Notes under the pieces: generated by a model
What the model saw: only the letters and a program-made list of their open reading frames with translations
The model's database searches: none
Told to the model about the DNA's origin: nothing
Translations under genes and position numbers: made by a program
Shown here: piece by piece, positions 1 through 8,120 of the stretch
Layout of the letters: the number at the start of each line of letters is the position of its first letter
Position numbering within the stretch: position 1 is the first letter of the stretch
Assembly: GCA_947629845.1 (NCBI GenBank)
Contig: CANRFD010000009.1
Span: 1-24,261 of the forward strand
DNA: 24,261 nt
From: an uncultured Clostridia bacterium
Lineage (GTDB): Bacteria; Bacillota; Clostridia; Christensenellales; Borkfalkiaceae
Direction of reading: 5' to 3'

Positions 1-35
1 TCCCGAGGAGGGGGCGGCAAGGGGCGGAGAAGGAA

Positions 36-56
36 CACCCCCTGCGGGAGGGGGTG
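36..56 (-). terminator. Stem-loop downstream of alaS, possible terminator
   Basis: Eight-base arms CACCCCCT and AGGGGGTG enclose a five-base loop, about 22 bases after the alaS stop codon on the minus strand. The stem is followed by TTCCTTCTCC rather than a clean T-run, so it is a plausible but imperfect intrinsic terminator. The remaining bases 1-35 are GC-rich and non-coding as far as I can see. Confidence 0.45.
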
Positions 57-78
57 CGGGGTCATGGATACGGGAGGG

Positions 79-1890
79 TCATTCGAGAATGGCTTTGATC
101 CTGCGGATGCCGGCGGAGGAGGACTGCTCCTTTACGATTTTGAAGTGCCCGAGCTCGCCCGTGCTGCCGACGTGCGGGCCGCCGCACATTTCACGCGAAA
201 AGTCGCCGATGGAGTACGTTTTGACGACCTCGCCGTACTTGCTGTCGAATACGCCGACGAAATGCTCCGCACGCGCCTCTTCGAGGCTCATTTCGCGGTA
301 TACGACGGGGATGTTCTCCGCGATCTTCTCGTTGACGAGGTCTTCGACCGCCTTGATCTCCTCGGGCGTCATGGCGCGATCGAAGTTGAAGTCGAAGCGC
401 ATGCGTTCGTCGGTGATGTTGCTGCCCTTCTGGTTGCAGTCGGGCGAGAGGACGACCTTGAGCGCGGCGTTGAGAAGGTGGGTCGCGGTGTGGTAGCGCG
501 TTGCGATCTCGGAGTGCGATTCGAGGCCGCCCTTTGCCTCGCCCTTGGCGATGACGCGGCTCTTTTCCTGGTGTTCCCTGAACGCCGCCTCGAAGCCCTC
601 CTTATCGACGGTGAGTCCCCTTTCCGCCGCCAGCTCCTCGGTGAGTTCGAGCGGGAAGCCGTAGGTATCGTACAGGCGGAACGCCGCCTTGCCGCCGATG
701 ACCGTTTCCTCGACGTAGCCCGGGTTTTGCTTCTTCATGAACTCGTTCTTGCGCGCGATGCCCGCGGCCGTCTTGTCGAACTCCTTCATGCCCTGTGCGA
801 GCGTCGCTTCGAAGCGGTCGGCCTCCTTCTTGATCTCGGAGAGGATGTAATCTTCGCGCTCGGCGAGGAGAGGATAGGCGTCGCTGTACACTTCGCGGAT
901 GTAGATGCGGGCGACTTCGAGCATGGCGTCGGACGCGACGCCGAGCTTGCGGCACCAGCGGATGGCGCGGCGCATGATGCGGCGCAGAATGTACCCCGCC
1001 CCCACGTTGGAGGGGAGCACGCCCACCCTGTCGCCGATGAGCATGACCGTTGTGCGGGTGTGGTCGGCGATGATGCGCATGGCGCGCCTGTCTTCGCCGC
1101 CGTCGTCGTACTTCTTGCCCGAGAGCTGTTCCAATTTGGCGAGGACGGAGGTGAAAAGATCGGTCTTATAGGCGTCGTGCAGGCCGTTCAAAAAGAGGAG
1201 CATTCGATCGAAACCGAACCCCGTGTCCACATTTTTATTGGCGAGAGGCTCGTAGCCCGTCTCCGTCTTTTTGTACTGCATGTACACGTCGTTGCCGATC
1301 TCGACATAGTCGTCGGGAAAGACGGGGTTCTCCTTTTCCGCATCGATGGGATAGAACCACTCGTTGTCGGGCCCGCAGGGGGTGCCGACGGTGCCCTCGA
1401 GCTCCCACCAATTGTCCTCCTTTGGCAGGTAATAGACGTGCTCGGGGAGGACGCCGAGGCCGATGAGAAGTTCGGCCGTCTCCCCGTCGCGCGGGGCGGA
1501 GGCGTTGCCCTCGAACACCGTGGCGCACAGCTTGTTTTTATCCAAGCCGAACACCGACGTTAGAAGTTCAAAAGTCCACGCCGTCTTTTCCTTTTTGAAG
1601 TAGTCGCCGAGCGACCAGTTGCCCATCATCTCGAAAAAGGTGAAGTGGGAAGCATCGCCCACGGCGTCGATATCCACCGTGCGGACGCACCCCTGCACGT
1701 TGCACAGCCGCGTGCCCGCGGGGTGCGGCTTGCCGAGGAGATAGGGCATGAGCGGCTGCATGCCCGCCACGTTGAACATGACGCCCGTGGCGCCGTCGCC
1801 GATGAGTGACACGGCGCCGATGTCGACATGCCCCTTCGATTTGTAGAAGTCGAGCCATTTTTGACGTAACTGTTTGCCTGTGATGTTCAT
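79..1890 (-). CDS. alaS: Alanyl-tRNA synthetase, short form without C-terminal C-Ala domain
   Basis: This cytosolic enzyme charges tRNA-Ala with alanine using ATP and hydrolyses mischarged Ser/Gly-tRNA. The 603 residues hold the class II catalytic core (roughly 1-240), with the family blocks VQGCVRTVDID (65-75) and FFEMMGNWSLGDYF (85-98), then a tRNA-recognition helical part (about 241-455) and the editing domain. The editing zinc ligands are visible: H467 and H471 in HTATH, and C569 and H573 in CGGPH. The protein stops just after the editing domain, whereas standard bacterial AlaRS is about 870 residues and continues into a coiled coil and the C-Ala domain. This short layout and the style of the core resemble AlaRS of Patescibacteria/CPR and some Clostridia as I know them. 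Start: ATG with a weak AAGGA about 11 bases upstream. No T-box leader is visible. It appears monocistronic. Confidence 0.93.
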   Translation of the reverse strand: MNITGKQLRQKWLDFYKSKGHVDIGAVSLIGDGATGVMFNVAGMQPLMPYLLGKPHPAGTRLCNVQGCVRTVDIDAVGDASHFTFFEMMGNWSLGDYFKKEKTAWTFELLTSVFGLDKNKLCATVFEGNASAPRDGETAELLIGLGVLPEHVYYLPKEDNWWELEGTVGTPCGPDNEWFYPIDAEKENPVFPDDYVEIGNDVYMQYKKTETGYEPLANKNVDTGFGFDRMLLFLNGLHDAYKTDLFTSVLAKLEQLSGKKYDDGGEDRRAMRIIADHTRTTVMLIGDRVGVLPSNVGAGYILRRIMRRAIRWCRKLGVASDAMLEVARIYIREVYSDAYPLLAEREDYILSEIKKEADRFEATLAQGMKEFDKTAAGIARKNEFMKKQNPGYVEETVIGGKAAFRLYDTYGFPLELTEELAAERGLTVDKEGFEAAFREHQEKSRVIAKGEAKGGLESHSEIATRYHTATHLLNAALKVVLSPDCNQKGSNITDERMRFDFNFDRAMTPEEIKAVEDLVNEKIAENIPVVYREMSLEEARAEHFVGVFDSKYGEVVKTYSIGDFSREMCGGPHVGSTGELGHFKIVKEQSSSAGIRRIKAILE

Positions 1891-1970
1891 ATGATGTGAT
1901 TCCTTGTTTGGATTTGCTGCGGTTGTTGTTTTTTTGGGGGGGATAAGGACATCCCTCGACTACGCTCGGG

Positions 1971-2030
1971 ATGACGTGATTTATGAGCGGGTTGACGTGA
2001 TTTATGGGGGGATGGCGGGATTTATGGCTC
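1971..2030. repeat. Three tandem copies of a degenerate 20-bp unit
   Basis: The three consecutive 20-base units at 1971-1990, 1991-2010 and 2011-2030 share the core TGACGTGATTTATG; the third is degenerate (TGGCGGGATTTATG). The period is exactly 20 bases. The function is unknown. It directly follows the CTCGACTACGCTCGGG palindrome, so it may be one part of a larger dispersed intergenic element. Confidence 0.6.
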
Positions 2031-2192
2031 AATCCCCATCACCGCCTACGGCGGAGCTTCAGCGCAAGGCACGCCTGCGGCGCCCTTTGCAAAAGGGGAA
2101 GCCTTGCGGGCGGGGTGCGGACTGCGTTGGGGGGGAAGATACACTCGCCCCTACGGGGCTCGGTATGAGGGGGACGGGCGGAGACACACCCT

Positions 2193-2213
2193 CTCCCCTA
2201 TTTGCGTGGGGAG
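2193..2213 (-). terminator. Hairpin just after cysS stop
   Basis: On the minus strand CTCCCC and GGGGAG arms with a nine-base loop begin two bases after the cysS TAA. No T-run follows, so it is either a weak terminator or an mRNA 3'-end stabilising hairpin. Confidence 0.4.
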
Positions 2214-2214
2214 G

Positions 2215-3600
2215 TTAGAGTTTGGATAGAGTGTAGCCGTCTTTGGAGTCTTTGACGGAGTAGCCGAGGGATTTGAGCTGTTCGCGGAGCTCGTCGGACT
2301 TCGCCCAGTCCTTGTTCCTGCGGGCGGCAAAGCGTTCCTCGGCGATCGCCTTGACCTCGGCGGGGGCTTCCTCCTCCACCGCGTACTTTGCAAGGTACTC
2401 CGCGGCGTTCTTTTTGAACAGCCCCAAGAGCGAATACGTCTGCCTGATCTGGTTGACCATGCGGCGCGCGGCGGCGTCATTTTCCGCGAGCAGGCGGGAA
2501 ATTTCCTTGAAATATCCGTAGAGGTCGGAGAGGGCGAGGGCGGTGTTGAAGTCGTCGCTCATCGCGGCGTCGAACTTCTCGTCGATGGCGGGGTACAGAC
2601 CCGTCTCGGCAGGGAAGGCCTTTTCCGCCCTGTCGACCAACGTATAGAACCGCACGAGGTGCGCTTCGGCGTTGGGGAACAAATCGTCCGTGATGTTGAC
2701 GTCGCCGCGGTAGCCCGTGGACAGGAGCGCGAATTTGATGGCCTCGTTGCTGTATTTTTTAAGCAGATCCTCGAGGAGCAGGCTGTTGCCGAGCGACTTG
2801 GACATCTTTTGCCCGTTCACCTTGATGAGCCCGTTGTGCGTCCAATAGTTGGCAAAGCGCTTGCCCGTGAGAGATTCCGTCTGGGCGATCTCGTTTTCGT
2901 GGTGCGGGAAGATGAGATCCCTGCCGCCGCCGTGGATATCGATGCGGTCGCCGAAGGCGGCGCGGTTCATCGCCGAGCACTCGATGTGCCAGCCCGGCCT
3001 GCCCTTCCCCCAAGGGGAATCCCAACAAATTTCCCCCTCCTTTGTCGCCTTCCAGAGGGCGAAGTCGTAGGGATTTTTTTTGCAGTCGTCGTTTTCGACG
3101 CGCACGCCGTTGAGCATCTCTTCCTTGTCCCTTCCCGAGAGCTGCCCGTAGGCGGGGAAGGTATCGACGTCGAAGTACACGTCGCCGTTCTGCGCGGCGT
3201 AGGCGTGTCCCTTGGCGATGAGCTCCTCGATGAAGGAGATGATGTTGCCGATGTTTTCCGTCGCCTTGAGCCAGACGGTGGGCTCGTCCACGTCGAGCTC
3301 CGCCATCACCCTGTCGATCTTTTCGATCATCATCGCGGCGTACCTGTCGGCGGGGATGCCCGTCTCCTTGCTCTTGGCGATGATCTTGTCGTCTACGTCG
3401 GTGTAATTGCGCGCATAAGTGACAGCGTATCCCTGTTTTTCCAAAAATTTACGGAAGATGTCGTAGAGAATGGCCTGAAAGCCGTGCCCGACGTGCGCCT
3501 CGCCCGAGACGGTGATGCCGCAGGCGTACATCTTGACTTTGCCCGCCTCGAGGGGGACGAACTCCTCCTTTCTTCTTGTGAGAGAATTATAGATCTTCAT
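2215..3600 (-). CDS. cysS: Cysteinyl-tRNA synthetase
   Basis: This class I aminoacyl-tRNA synthetase attaches cysteine to tRNA-Cys in the cytosol. From ATG at 3600 it is 461 residues, the normal length. The nucleotide-binding signature HVGH is at 36-39 and KMSKS at 265-269. The zinc site that selects cysteine is intact: C27, C208, H233 and E237 (in HHENE), matching the E. coli spacing. A C-terminal anticodon-binding helical domain spans about 320-461. A start 14 codons upstream is open, but it would lie entirely inside cysE and add non-family sequence; the chosen ATG has AAGGAG about ten bases upstream. The first codons overlap the 3' end of cysE by 14 bases, implying co-transcription and probably translational coupling with cysE, as in the classical Firmicutes cysE-cysS arrangement. 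Confidence 0.97.
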   Translation of the reverse strand: MKIYNSLTRRKEEFVPLEAGKVKMYACGITVSGEAHVGHGFQAILYDIFRKFLEKQGYAVTYARNYTDVDDKIIAKSKETGIPADRYAAMMIEKIDRVMAELDVDEPTVWLKATENIGNIISFIEELIAKGHAYAAQNGDVYFDVDTFPAYGQLSGRDKEEMLNGVRVENDDCKKNPYDFALWKATKEGEICWDSPWGKGRPGWHIECSAMNRAAFGDRIDIHGGGRDLIFPHHENEIAQTESLTGKRFANYWTHNGLIKVNGQKMSKSLGNSLLLEDLLKKYSNEAIKFALLSTGYRGDVNITDDLFPNAEAHLVRFYTLVDRAEKAFPAETGLYPAIDEKFDAAMSDDFNTALALSDLYGYFKEISRLLAENDAAARRMVNQIRQTYSLLGLFKKNAAEYLAKYAVEEEAPAEVKAIAEERFAARRNKDWAKSDELREQLKSLGYSVKDSKDGYTLSKL

Positions 3601-4237
3601 GCTCCCGCCTCTCCTTTTCCGCCAAACGCTCTTCGAGCGCAAACACGCGCTCGCGGAGCGCGCACAGTTCCTGAACGATGGGATCTTCCTTTTCGGGGAT
3701 GAGATCCTGCGGCTTCTCGCCGTTGATGCGCACGACGCGCCCCGGAACGCCCACCACCGTGGCGTACGGCGGGACTTCCTTTAAGACGACGGCGCCCGCG
3801 CCGATGCGTGCGCCTTCCCCCACCGTAAAGCCGCCCAACACCTTTGCACCGCATGCGATAACGGCGTTTTTTTTGACCGTGGGGTGGCGTTTGCCCTTCT
3901 CCTTGCCCGTGCCGCCGAGCGTGACGCCCTGATAGATGACGACGCCTTCCTCCACTTCCGCCGTTTCGCCAATGACGACGCCCGAGCCGTGGTCGATGAA
4001 CACGCCCGGGGCGATCTTGGCGGCGGGGTGGATCTCGATGCCCGTGCGGAACTTCGCCCACTGCGACGCCCAGCGTGCAAAGAAGCGCAGGTGCAGCTTC
4101 CAGAGCACGGCGGCGCGGCGGTGCCAGATGAGTGCGCGCACCCCCGAATAGGTGAGCCAAATTTCCACGCGGTTGCGCGCGGCGGGATCGTTCCGCTTTG
4201 CCGCGGAGATATCCTTATTTAACTTTTTGAAAAACAT
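3587..4237 (-). CDS. cysE: Serine O-acetyltransferase
   Basis: CysE transfers acetyl from acetyl-CoA to L-serine to give O-acetylserine, the precursor that cysteine synthase converts to cysteine. The 216 residues contain an N-terminal helical part (about 1-65) and a left-handed beta-helix of hexapeptide repeats (about 66-170). The catalytic D82-H83 (in IDHGSG) and H118 (in KRHPT) are in the expected places, and the GETAEV segment is typical. The C-terminus is unusual in ending in a charged, probably coiled-coil stretch (about 185-216, rich in E, R and K) rather than the short tail of the E. coli enzyme. Such a tail could affect trimer pairing or complex formation with cysteine synthase (inference). 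Start: ATG with GGGAGG about ten bases upstream. It sits 30 bases after the preceding gene and overlaps cysS. Confidence 0.95.
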   Translation of the reverse strand: MFFKKLNKDISAAKRNDPAARNRVEIWLTYSGVRALIWHRRAAVLWKLHLRFFARWASQWAKFRTGIEIHPAAKIAPGVFIDHGSGVVIGETAEVEEGVVIYQGVTLGGTGKEKGKRHPTVKKNAVIACGAKVLGGFTVGEGARIGAGAVVLKEVPPYATVVGVPGRVVRINGEKPQDLIPEKEDPIVQELCALRERVFALEERLAEKERREHEDL

Positions 4238-4267
4238 TGGGGCTCCCTCCCCTCTATGTTATGCCTC

Positions 4268-4909
4268 TTATGCGGGAGGCGCTTCCCTGCGGATGGGAAG
4301 ATTGATGATGTGATATTCGGAAAGGCACCTGTCCCGCATGTCGGGATTGGTGACGCGCTGTTCGACGAGATAGGTGACGACGACGTCGCGCACGCTGGTC
4401 CGCTCCAAAGTGAACCCGCACACGTTGAGCAGGCTCTGCATGTCCGCCGAGCGCAGGTTGCACACGAGGGCGAGGGCGAGCACCGTACACTTTTCGGGGT
4501 ACAGCCTCCCCTTTGCGATCTTCTTCCAGAAGCGGGGCTCGATGGAGAGCTTTTCGCCCGCCGTCTCCGCCGTCTCGTTATACTTCGCGAGAATGCCCGG
4601 CAGAACCTTTGCGAAGGTGTGCTTGCGGAAGACGTCGCGGAAGCGCTCCATGCGGGGGATAAAGCAGAAATTGAAGGTGTAATCGGTATCCGCATAGCCC
4701 GCCTTGAATTTGGCGAGCAGGTCGGCGGGATCGGCTTGGTGGCACAGCCGCATGCAGGACGGATCGCGCCGCGCGATATTTCCGTCCTTTGCGATGTAGA
4801 GAACATCGGGCTTTTTGTACCCCTCGAGCGCGTTCAGGCGCACATAGTCGGAGTAGTTGGCGCAGAAATATTCGTCCAACGCCGCCAGAAACCTTGTATC
4901 CATACGCAC
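4268..4909 (-). CDS. Uncharacterised helical protein with C-terminal HTH-like domain, first gene of cys operon
   Basis: I cannot assign a named family. The 213 residues have no signal peptide or membrane segment. The C-terminal 80 residues (about 122-202; IEPRFWKKIAKGRLYPEK, then LALALVCNLRSADMQSLLNVCGF, then VVVTYLVEQRV) follow the pattern of a small helical domain I know from uncharacterised HTH-containing Firmicutes proteins, typified by LALALELSLEEANELLKSAGY followed by DLIIEYFIE. This suggests a DNA- or RNA-binding or regulatory role. The N-terminal 120 residues are unrecognised and contain several cysteines (C16, C52, C56, C82). Two starts are possible: GTG at 4909, with GGGGA about ten bases upstream, or ATG at 4903. 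A promoter-like element ends immediately before 4909 and would place transcription start near 4903. It precedes cysE by 30 bases, so regulation of cysteine supply is a reasonable guess, not a demonstrated role. Confidence 0.75.
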   Translation of the reverse strand: MRMDTRFLAALDEYFCANYSDYVRLNALEGYKKPDVLYIAKDGNIARRDPSCMRLCHQADPADLLAKFKAGYADTDYTFNFCFIPRMERFRDVFRKHTFAKVLPGILAKYNETAETAGEKLSIEPRFWKKIAKGRLYPEKCTVLALALVCNLRSADMQSLLNVCGFTLERTSVRDVVVTYLVEQRVTNPDMRDRCLSEYHIINLPIRREAPPA

Positions 4910-4938
4910 ATTTTACCATTCCCCGAATAAAAAGGCAA
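4910..4938 (-). promoter_or_regulatory. Candidate promoter of the cysE-cysS operon
   Basis: On the minus strand TTGCCT (4933-4938), a 17-base spacer and TAAAAT (4910-4915) make a reasonable sigma-A promoter. It abuts the GTG start of the first gene, and the predicted +1 falls about at 4903, the A of an in-frame ATG, which would give a leaderless message. No T-box leader is present. Confidence 0.4.
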
Positions 4939-5030
4939 GCGCTTTCGACGGGGCGCCCTCTCTTTTATGTAAAATCCGACGCGGGAGGCGCCGGATCGCG
5001 GGAGGTGTGAAGATGTAAGGCGCCCGAAAT

Positions 5031-8000
5031 TCAGGCGGTGAAGGGCGAGAGCGCGCCCACTTCGTAGTTTGGAGAGGTGAGCTGCGCTTCGTAGTTGTTT
5101 GCGCTGCTCTTGCCGTACATGAAGAAGCGGAAATCCTGCGTTCCCGCCGCCGCGGGGAGCAGCCTGCCCTGGTTTTGCATGGTCTCATCCTCGGACTCCG
5201 CCAAGACGGAGACGTTGACGCGGTAGGCGGAGAAGTCCGCCCGCTTGCCGTCGAGCCCCGCCGCGGATAGCATGGAGTAGTTCTTGCCGCCGCCGTAGAA
5301 CGCGATGCCGCCGTGGACGTACTGTTCGCCGCCCTTCTCCTCGATGATGTCGCCGTAGGCATCGGGGTGCGCCCCGCAGACGAAGTTGAGCATGGCCGCG
5401 ATATCGAGGCTGAAGCGCGCGTCGCCCCCCGTGGACTGGATGAGCGTGCTGCTGTCCACGAGGTCGAGCCGCTTCCAATCGTACAGGCGGACGTCCCCTT
5501 CGAGGCGAAGGATCGAGGCAAACGAGGTCGCGCCCGTCCCCTTCCAGCCCTGAAAGCCCGTGCCCGACATATCGGCATAGAGCATGGCGCCCGAAAAGTT
5601 GCTCTCGACCCCCACCGTGAAGAGGCCGCTCGTCTCGAGCACGCTGTCCTTCAGCACGACGTCCGTCATGACGTACCGCTCGTAAAAATAGGGGTCGCCG
5701 AGATTTTCGTCGGTCAGGAAGGGATAGGCGGTGCCGTCGGCCTTGAGAAGATCGGGTTCGGCCTCCCCTGCCACGCTGCCGCTTGCGCGGAGGGCGCGGT
5801 TGGCGCCGATCTTGAGAATAAATTCGCGCGCATGGGAGAGGATGCACCCCTCGACGCGCACATGGATGCGCTCGCCGTCGCAGCCCGCATTCTCGCCCAG
5901 CGACTCGACGAAGTAGTGGGAGCCGTCGCGGTTGCCGCCATAGGCGCGCACCACGTTGCGCCCGTTGCGGACGCGGCAGTTGAGCACGGAGACGTTGGCG
6001 TTCAGCTCCAAGACCGTGCCCACGTTGTTGAGTTTGGAGAGGTCGTTGTTCTGCGCCTCGCCGTCGAACAGAGAGCTGTCGCTGCACCCCAAGAGGGTGA
6101 GATCGGAGAGGACGACGCCGTCCGTACGCACGAGGAAGGCGATGTTGTCCTGCCCGGCGACGGAGATGGTGTCGCCCGTGCCGAGACTGACGAAGTAGAG
6201 CGGCCCGCGGAAAAATCCCGCCTTGGGGACGCCCGTTCCGTCTACCACATGCGTGAGATATTCGGCGTCGAGGGTGTGCCCGTTGCCATAGACGTTGTTC
6301 TTAAATTCGACGGCGTATTTGACTTCGGGGGCGTCCTCCGTGCCGCCGCTCGTGTAGAAGTTGATGTTGTAGGTGGAGCGCATCGTGCCGAAGAGCGCCG
6401 TGCGCTCGCCCTCGGGAAGGGGCGCGCCTTCGTCGTTGGCGCCGAGCATGATGTCGGCGCCGAGCACGATGGGCTTGCCCTCCGCCGCGACGCGGTAGAG
6501 CTGCGCGCTCGTTTTGACTTCGACGGCGGTGTGGGCGACGTTGAACGTGACGGCGGCACGCACGTCGGCGCCGAAGTTCGCGTTCCCCCGCCACGACGCC
6601 GTGACCGTCACCTCCCCCGTGCCCGTGGGCACGAGCATGACGGCGTCTGCCGTGCGCTCGAGGCGGGCGACCGCCTCGTTTGAGATCTCGAAGTCGACTG
6701 CGTCGAAGCCGTCGATTTCGCTGTCGACATCGTAGGCGGCGACGCGGAGAGGCGTCTTGCATTCCACGGTGCGCTCCCCTTCGCAGGTGAAGCCCGCGAG
6801 CGTCGTCCTCCTCGAAAGGCCGACGTCGTAGCGGCCGACAAACTGCAGGGCCGTGACGTTGCGCACCGACTCGATGTCGATCTCCTTGGCGTTGATATCG
6901 AGCGCGCTGCCGCCCCGCATCGCGCGCACGGTGAGACGGAAGGAGGCGCTCTCCGACGCCAGCACGGTGCACGAGCCGCCGTCTTGAGCGGGCGTGAGCG
7001 TGACCTGCCGCTCGTCGGCGTCCGCCGTCCACTCGTACGTCACCCCCTTCGCCTCCATTCCCTGCGAGGGATAGGCGTAGAAGGTCGTGGGAGAGCCGAC
7101 GAGAACGGACGCGCGTCCGTCCTCCTGCACGGGGAGATCGGAGCGCACCTCGAAGGCAAATTCGAGGAAGGAGACGGCGACGGTCTCCGAATTTTCACCC
7201 ACGTTGACTTTGAGTTCGAAATAATCTTCGCCGTGCTCGGGGAACGCCAAGTCGACGCGATAGCGGCCCGTGCCGCTGCCGAGCTCGTTGACGGTGTAGC
7301 CCTCGAGAAATTCCGTCGAGGAGAGGGTGGGCGCGGCGTCGGCTTCCACATAGAAGCTGCCCTCGCGCGTGCCCTTCTCGTAGGCGAGCGTGGCGCCCGC
7401 GCCGCCGTTAACGGTGAAGCCCGCGCCCGTGACGACGCGCGAGACGGTGAGCTGCACCTGCTTCACGATGTCGCCCTTCCAGCCGCCTTCGACAGACGCG
7501 CTCAGGCGCACGTCTCCGCCGAAGGGGAAGAGGACGGTGCCCGTCGCCTCGTTCACGACGGCAAAGCCCTCCTCGCAGGCGACCTTCGCGCCCGAAAATC
7601 CGCTCGGCTCGATGACCGTGCGGTAGGAATAGAGCCCCGTCTGCACGGAGGCGGCGTATCCGCCCTCCTGCGGCTGCAACTGCACGGCGCCGCCCTCCGC
7701 GTGCCCGAGGGAAAATTCGAAGTCGTAGGGCTTGGAACAGCCGACGACGACCGTTATGCTGTCGGTAAATCCGCCGTCGTTGGAGACGGCGACGACGCGC
7801 GCAACGCCCGGGGAATGTGCCGAGACGCGCCCCGCTTCGTCCACCGTGACGTCGGCACGCTTTGCGCCCTCTGCGTCCTCGACGCGGAAGGTGTACGACT
7901 TATCGCTCGCCGTGGCGGGGAGCACTTCGACGGAGAGCGTATGATCGTTCTGATAGGTGGCAAGGTCGAGACGGAGCGTATCGTTCTCGGGCTTGCCGAG

Positions 8001-8120
8001 GATCTCGATGCCCGTCGCGGAGACGGTGACGCCCAAACTCGCCACGCTCCCCGAAGAGAACACGACGAACACAAAGAGAAGAGGCAGCGCCAGCATGAGC
8101 GCGATGATATTTTTTCTCAA
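5031..8120 (-). CDS. Secreted Ig-like / beta-helix surface protein encoded with an ABC exporter
   Basis: This is a 1029-residue exported protein of unknown function. Residues 1-30 form a Sec signal peptide (RKN followed by a long hydrophobic core ending near SVASLG). About 33-127 is a Big_2-type Ig-like domain, followed by several divergent beta-sandwich segments to about 525. From about 528 (VEVKTSAQLYRVA onward, including NNVYGNGHTLDAEY) the sequence turns into a repetitive pattern typical of pectin-lyase-like right-handed beta-helices. No LPXTG motif, lipobox or C-terminal membrane segment is visible, so the mode of attachment is unclear. The start is TTG: the stop TGA of the permease and the TTG share bases (TTGA), and GGGGGAGGT lies seven bases upstream, a good ribosome binding site. 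Overlap with the permease indicates co-translation, so transporter and protein probably work together. Confidence 0.88.
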   Translation of the reverse strand: MRKNIIALMLALPLLFVFVVFSSGSVASLGVTVSATGIEILGKPENDTLRLDLATYQNDHTLSVEVLPATASDKSYTFRVEDAEGAKRADVTVDEAGRVSAHSPGVARVVAVSNDGGFTDSITVVVGCSKPYDFEFSLGHAEGGAVQLQPQEGGYAASVQTGLYSYRTVIEPSGFSGAKVACEEGFAVVNEATGTVLFPFGGDVRLSASVEGGWKGDIVKQVQLTVSRVVTGAGFTVNGGAGATLAYEKGTREGSFYVEADAAPTLSSTEFLEGYTVNELGSGTGRYRVDLAFPEHGEDYFELKVNVGENSETVAVSFLEFAFEVRSDLPVQEDGRASVLVGSPTTFYAYPSQGMEAKGVTYEWTADADERQVTLTPAQDGGSCTVLASESASFRLTVRAMRGGSALDINAKEIDIESVRNVTALQFVGRYDVGLSRRTTLAGFTCEGERTVECKTPLRVAAYDVDSEIDGFDAVDFEISNEAVARLERTADAVMLVPTGTGEVTVTASWRGNANFGADVRAAVTFNVAHTAVEVKTSAQLYRVAAEGKPIVLGADIMLGANDEGAPLPEGERTALFGTMRSTYNINFYTSGGTEDAPEVKYAVEFKNNVYGNGHTLDAEYLTHVVDGTGVPKAGFFRGPLYFVSLGTGDTISVAGQDNIAFLVRTDGVVLSDLTLLGCSDSSLFDGEAQNNDLSKLNNVGTVLELNANVSVLNCRVRNGRNVVRAYGGNRDGSHYFVESLGENAGCDGERIHVRVEGCILSHAREFILKIGANRALRASGSVAGEAEPDLLKADGTAYPFLTDENLGDPYFYERYVMTDVVLKDSVLETSGLFTVGVESNFSGAMLYADMSGTGFQGWKGTGATSFASILRLEGDVRLYDWKRLDLVDSSTLIQSTGGDARFSLDIAAMLNFVCGAHPDAYGDIIEEKGGEQYVHGGIAFYGGGKNYSMLSAAGLDGKRADFSAYRVNVSVLAESEDETMQNQGRLLPAAAGTQDFRFFMYGKSSANNYEAQLTSPNYEVGALSPFTA

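Larger units (their letters stand above)
1891..2214. other. Non-coding mosaic of short repeats and palindromes between cysS and alaS
   Basis: This 324-base gap shows no convincing gene. It holds an imperfect palindrome around ATCCCTCGACTACGCTCGGG (1951-1970) of a type I recognise as dispersed between genes in gut bacteria, a 20-bp triple repeat (1971-2030), CCGCC-TAC-GGCGG (2042-2054), CCCC-TAC-GGGG (2148-2158), and the cysS terminator-like hairpin at 2193-2213. A 104-codon plus-strand reading frame crosses it, but it is built from these repeats and has no ribosome binding site of note. I see no clear alaS promoter and no T-box sequence. Confidence 0.6.

Noticed and set aside
64..1563. A 499-codon plus-strand frame antisense to alaS
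   Set aside because: The alaS motifs on the minus strand are unambiguous. The antisense frame is a shadow with no family resemblance.
1891..2214. Possible T-box leader for alaS
   Set aside because: No AGGGTGG-type T-box or associated terminator/antiterminator pairing is visible on the minus strand; likewise none upstream of 4909.
1904..2218. A 104-codon plus-strand frame in the cysS-alaS gap
   Set aside because: It is made of short repeats and palindromes, with no good ribosome binding site and low-complexity translation.
5031..8120. Sortase anchoring of the 1029-residue protein (LPATA near residue 67)
   Set aside because: The motif is near the N-terminus inside the first Ig-like domain and is not followed by a hydrophobic segment and basic tail.
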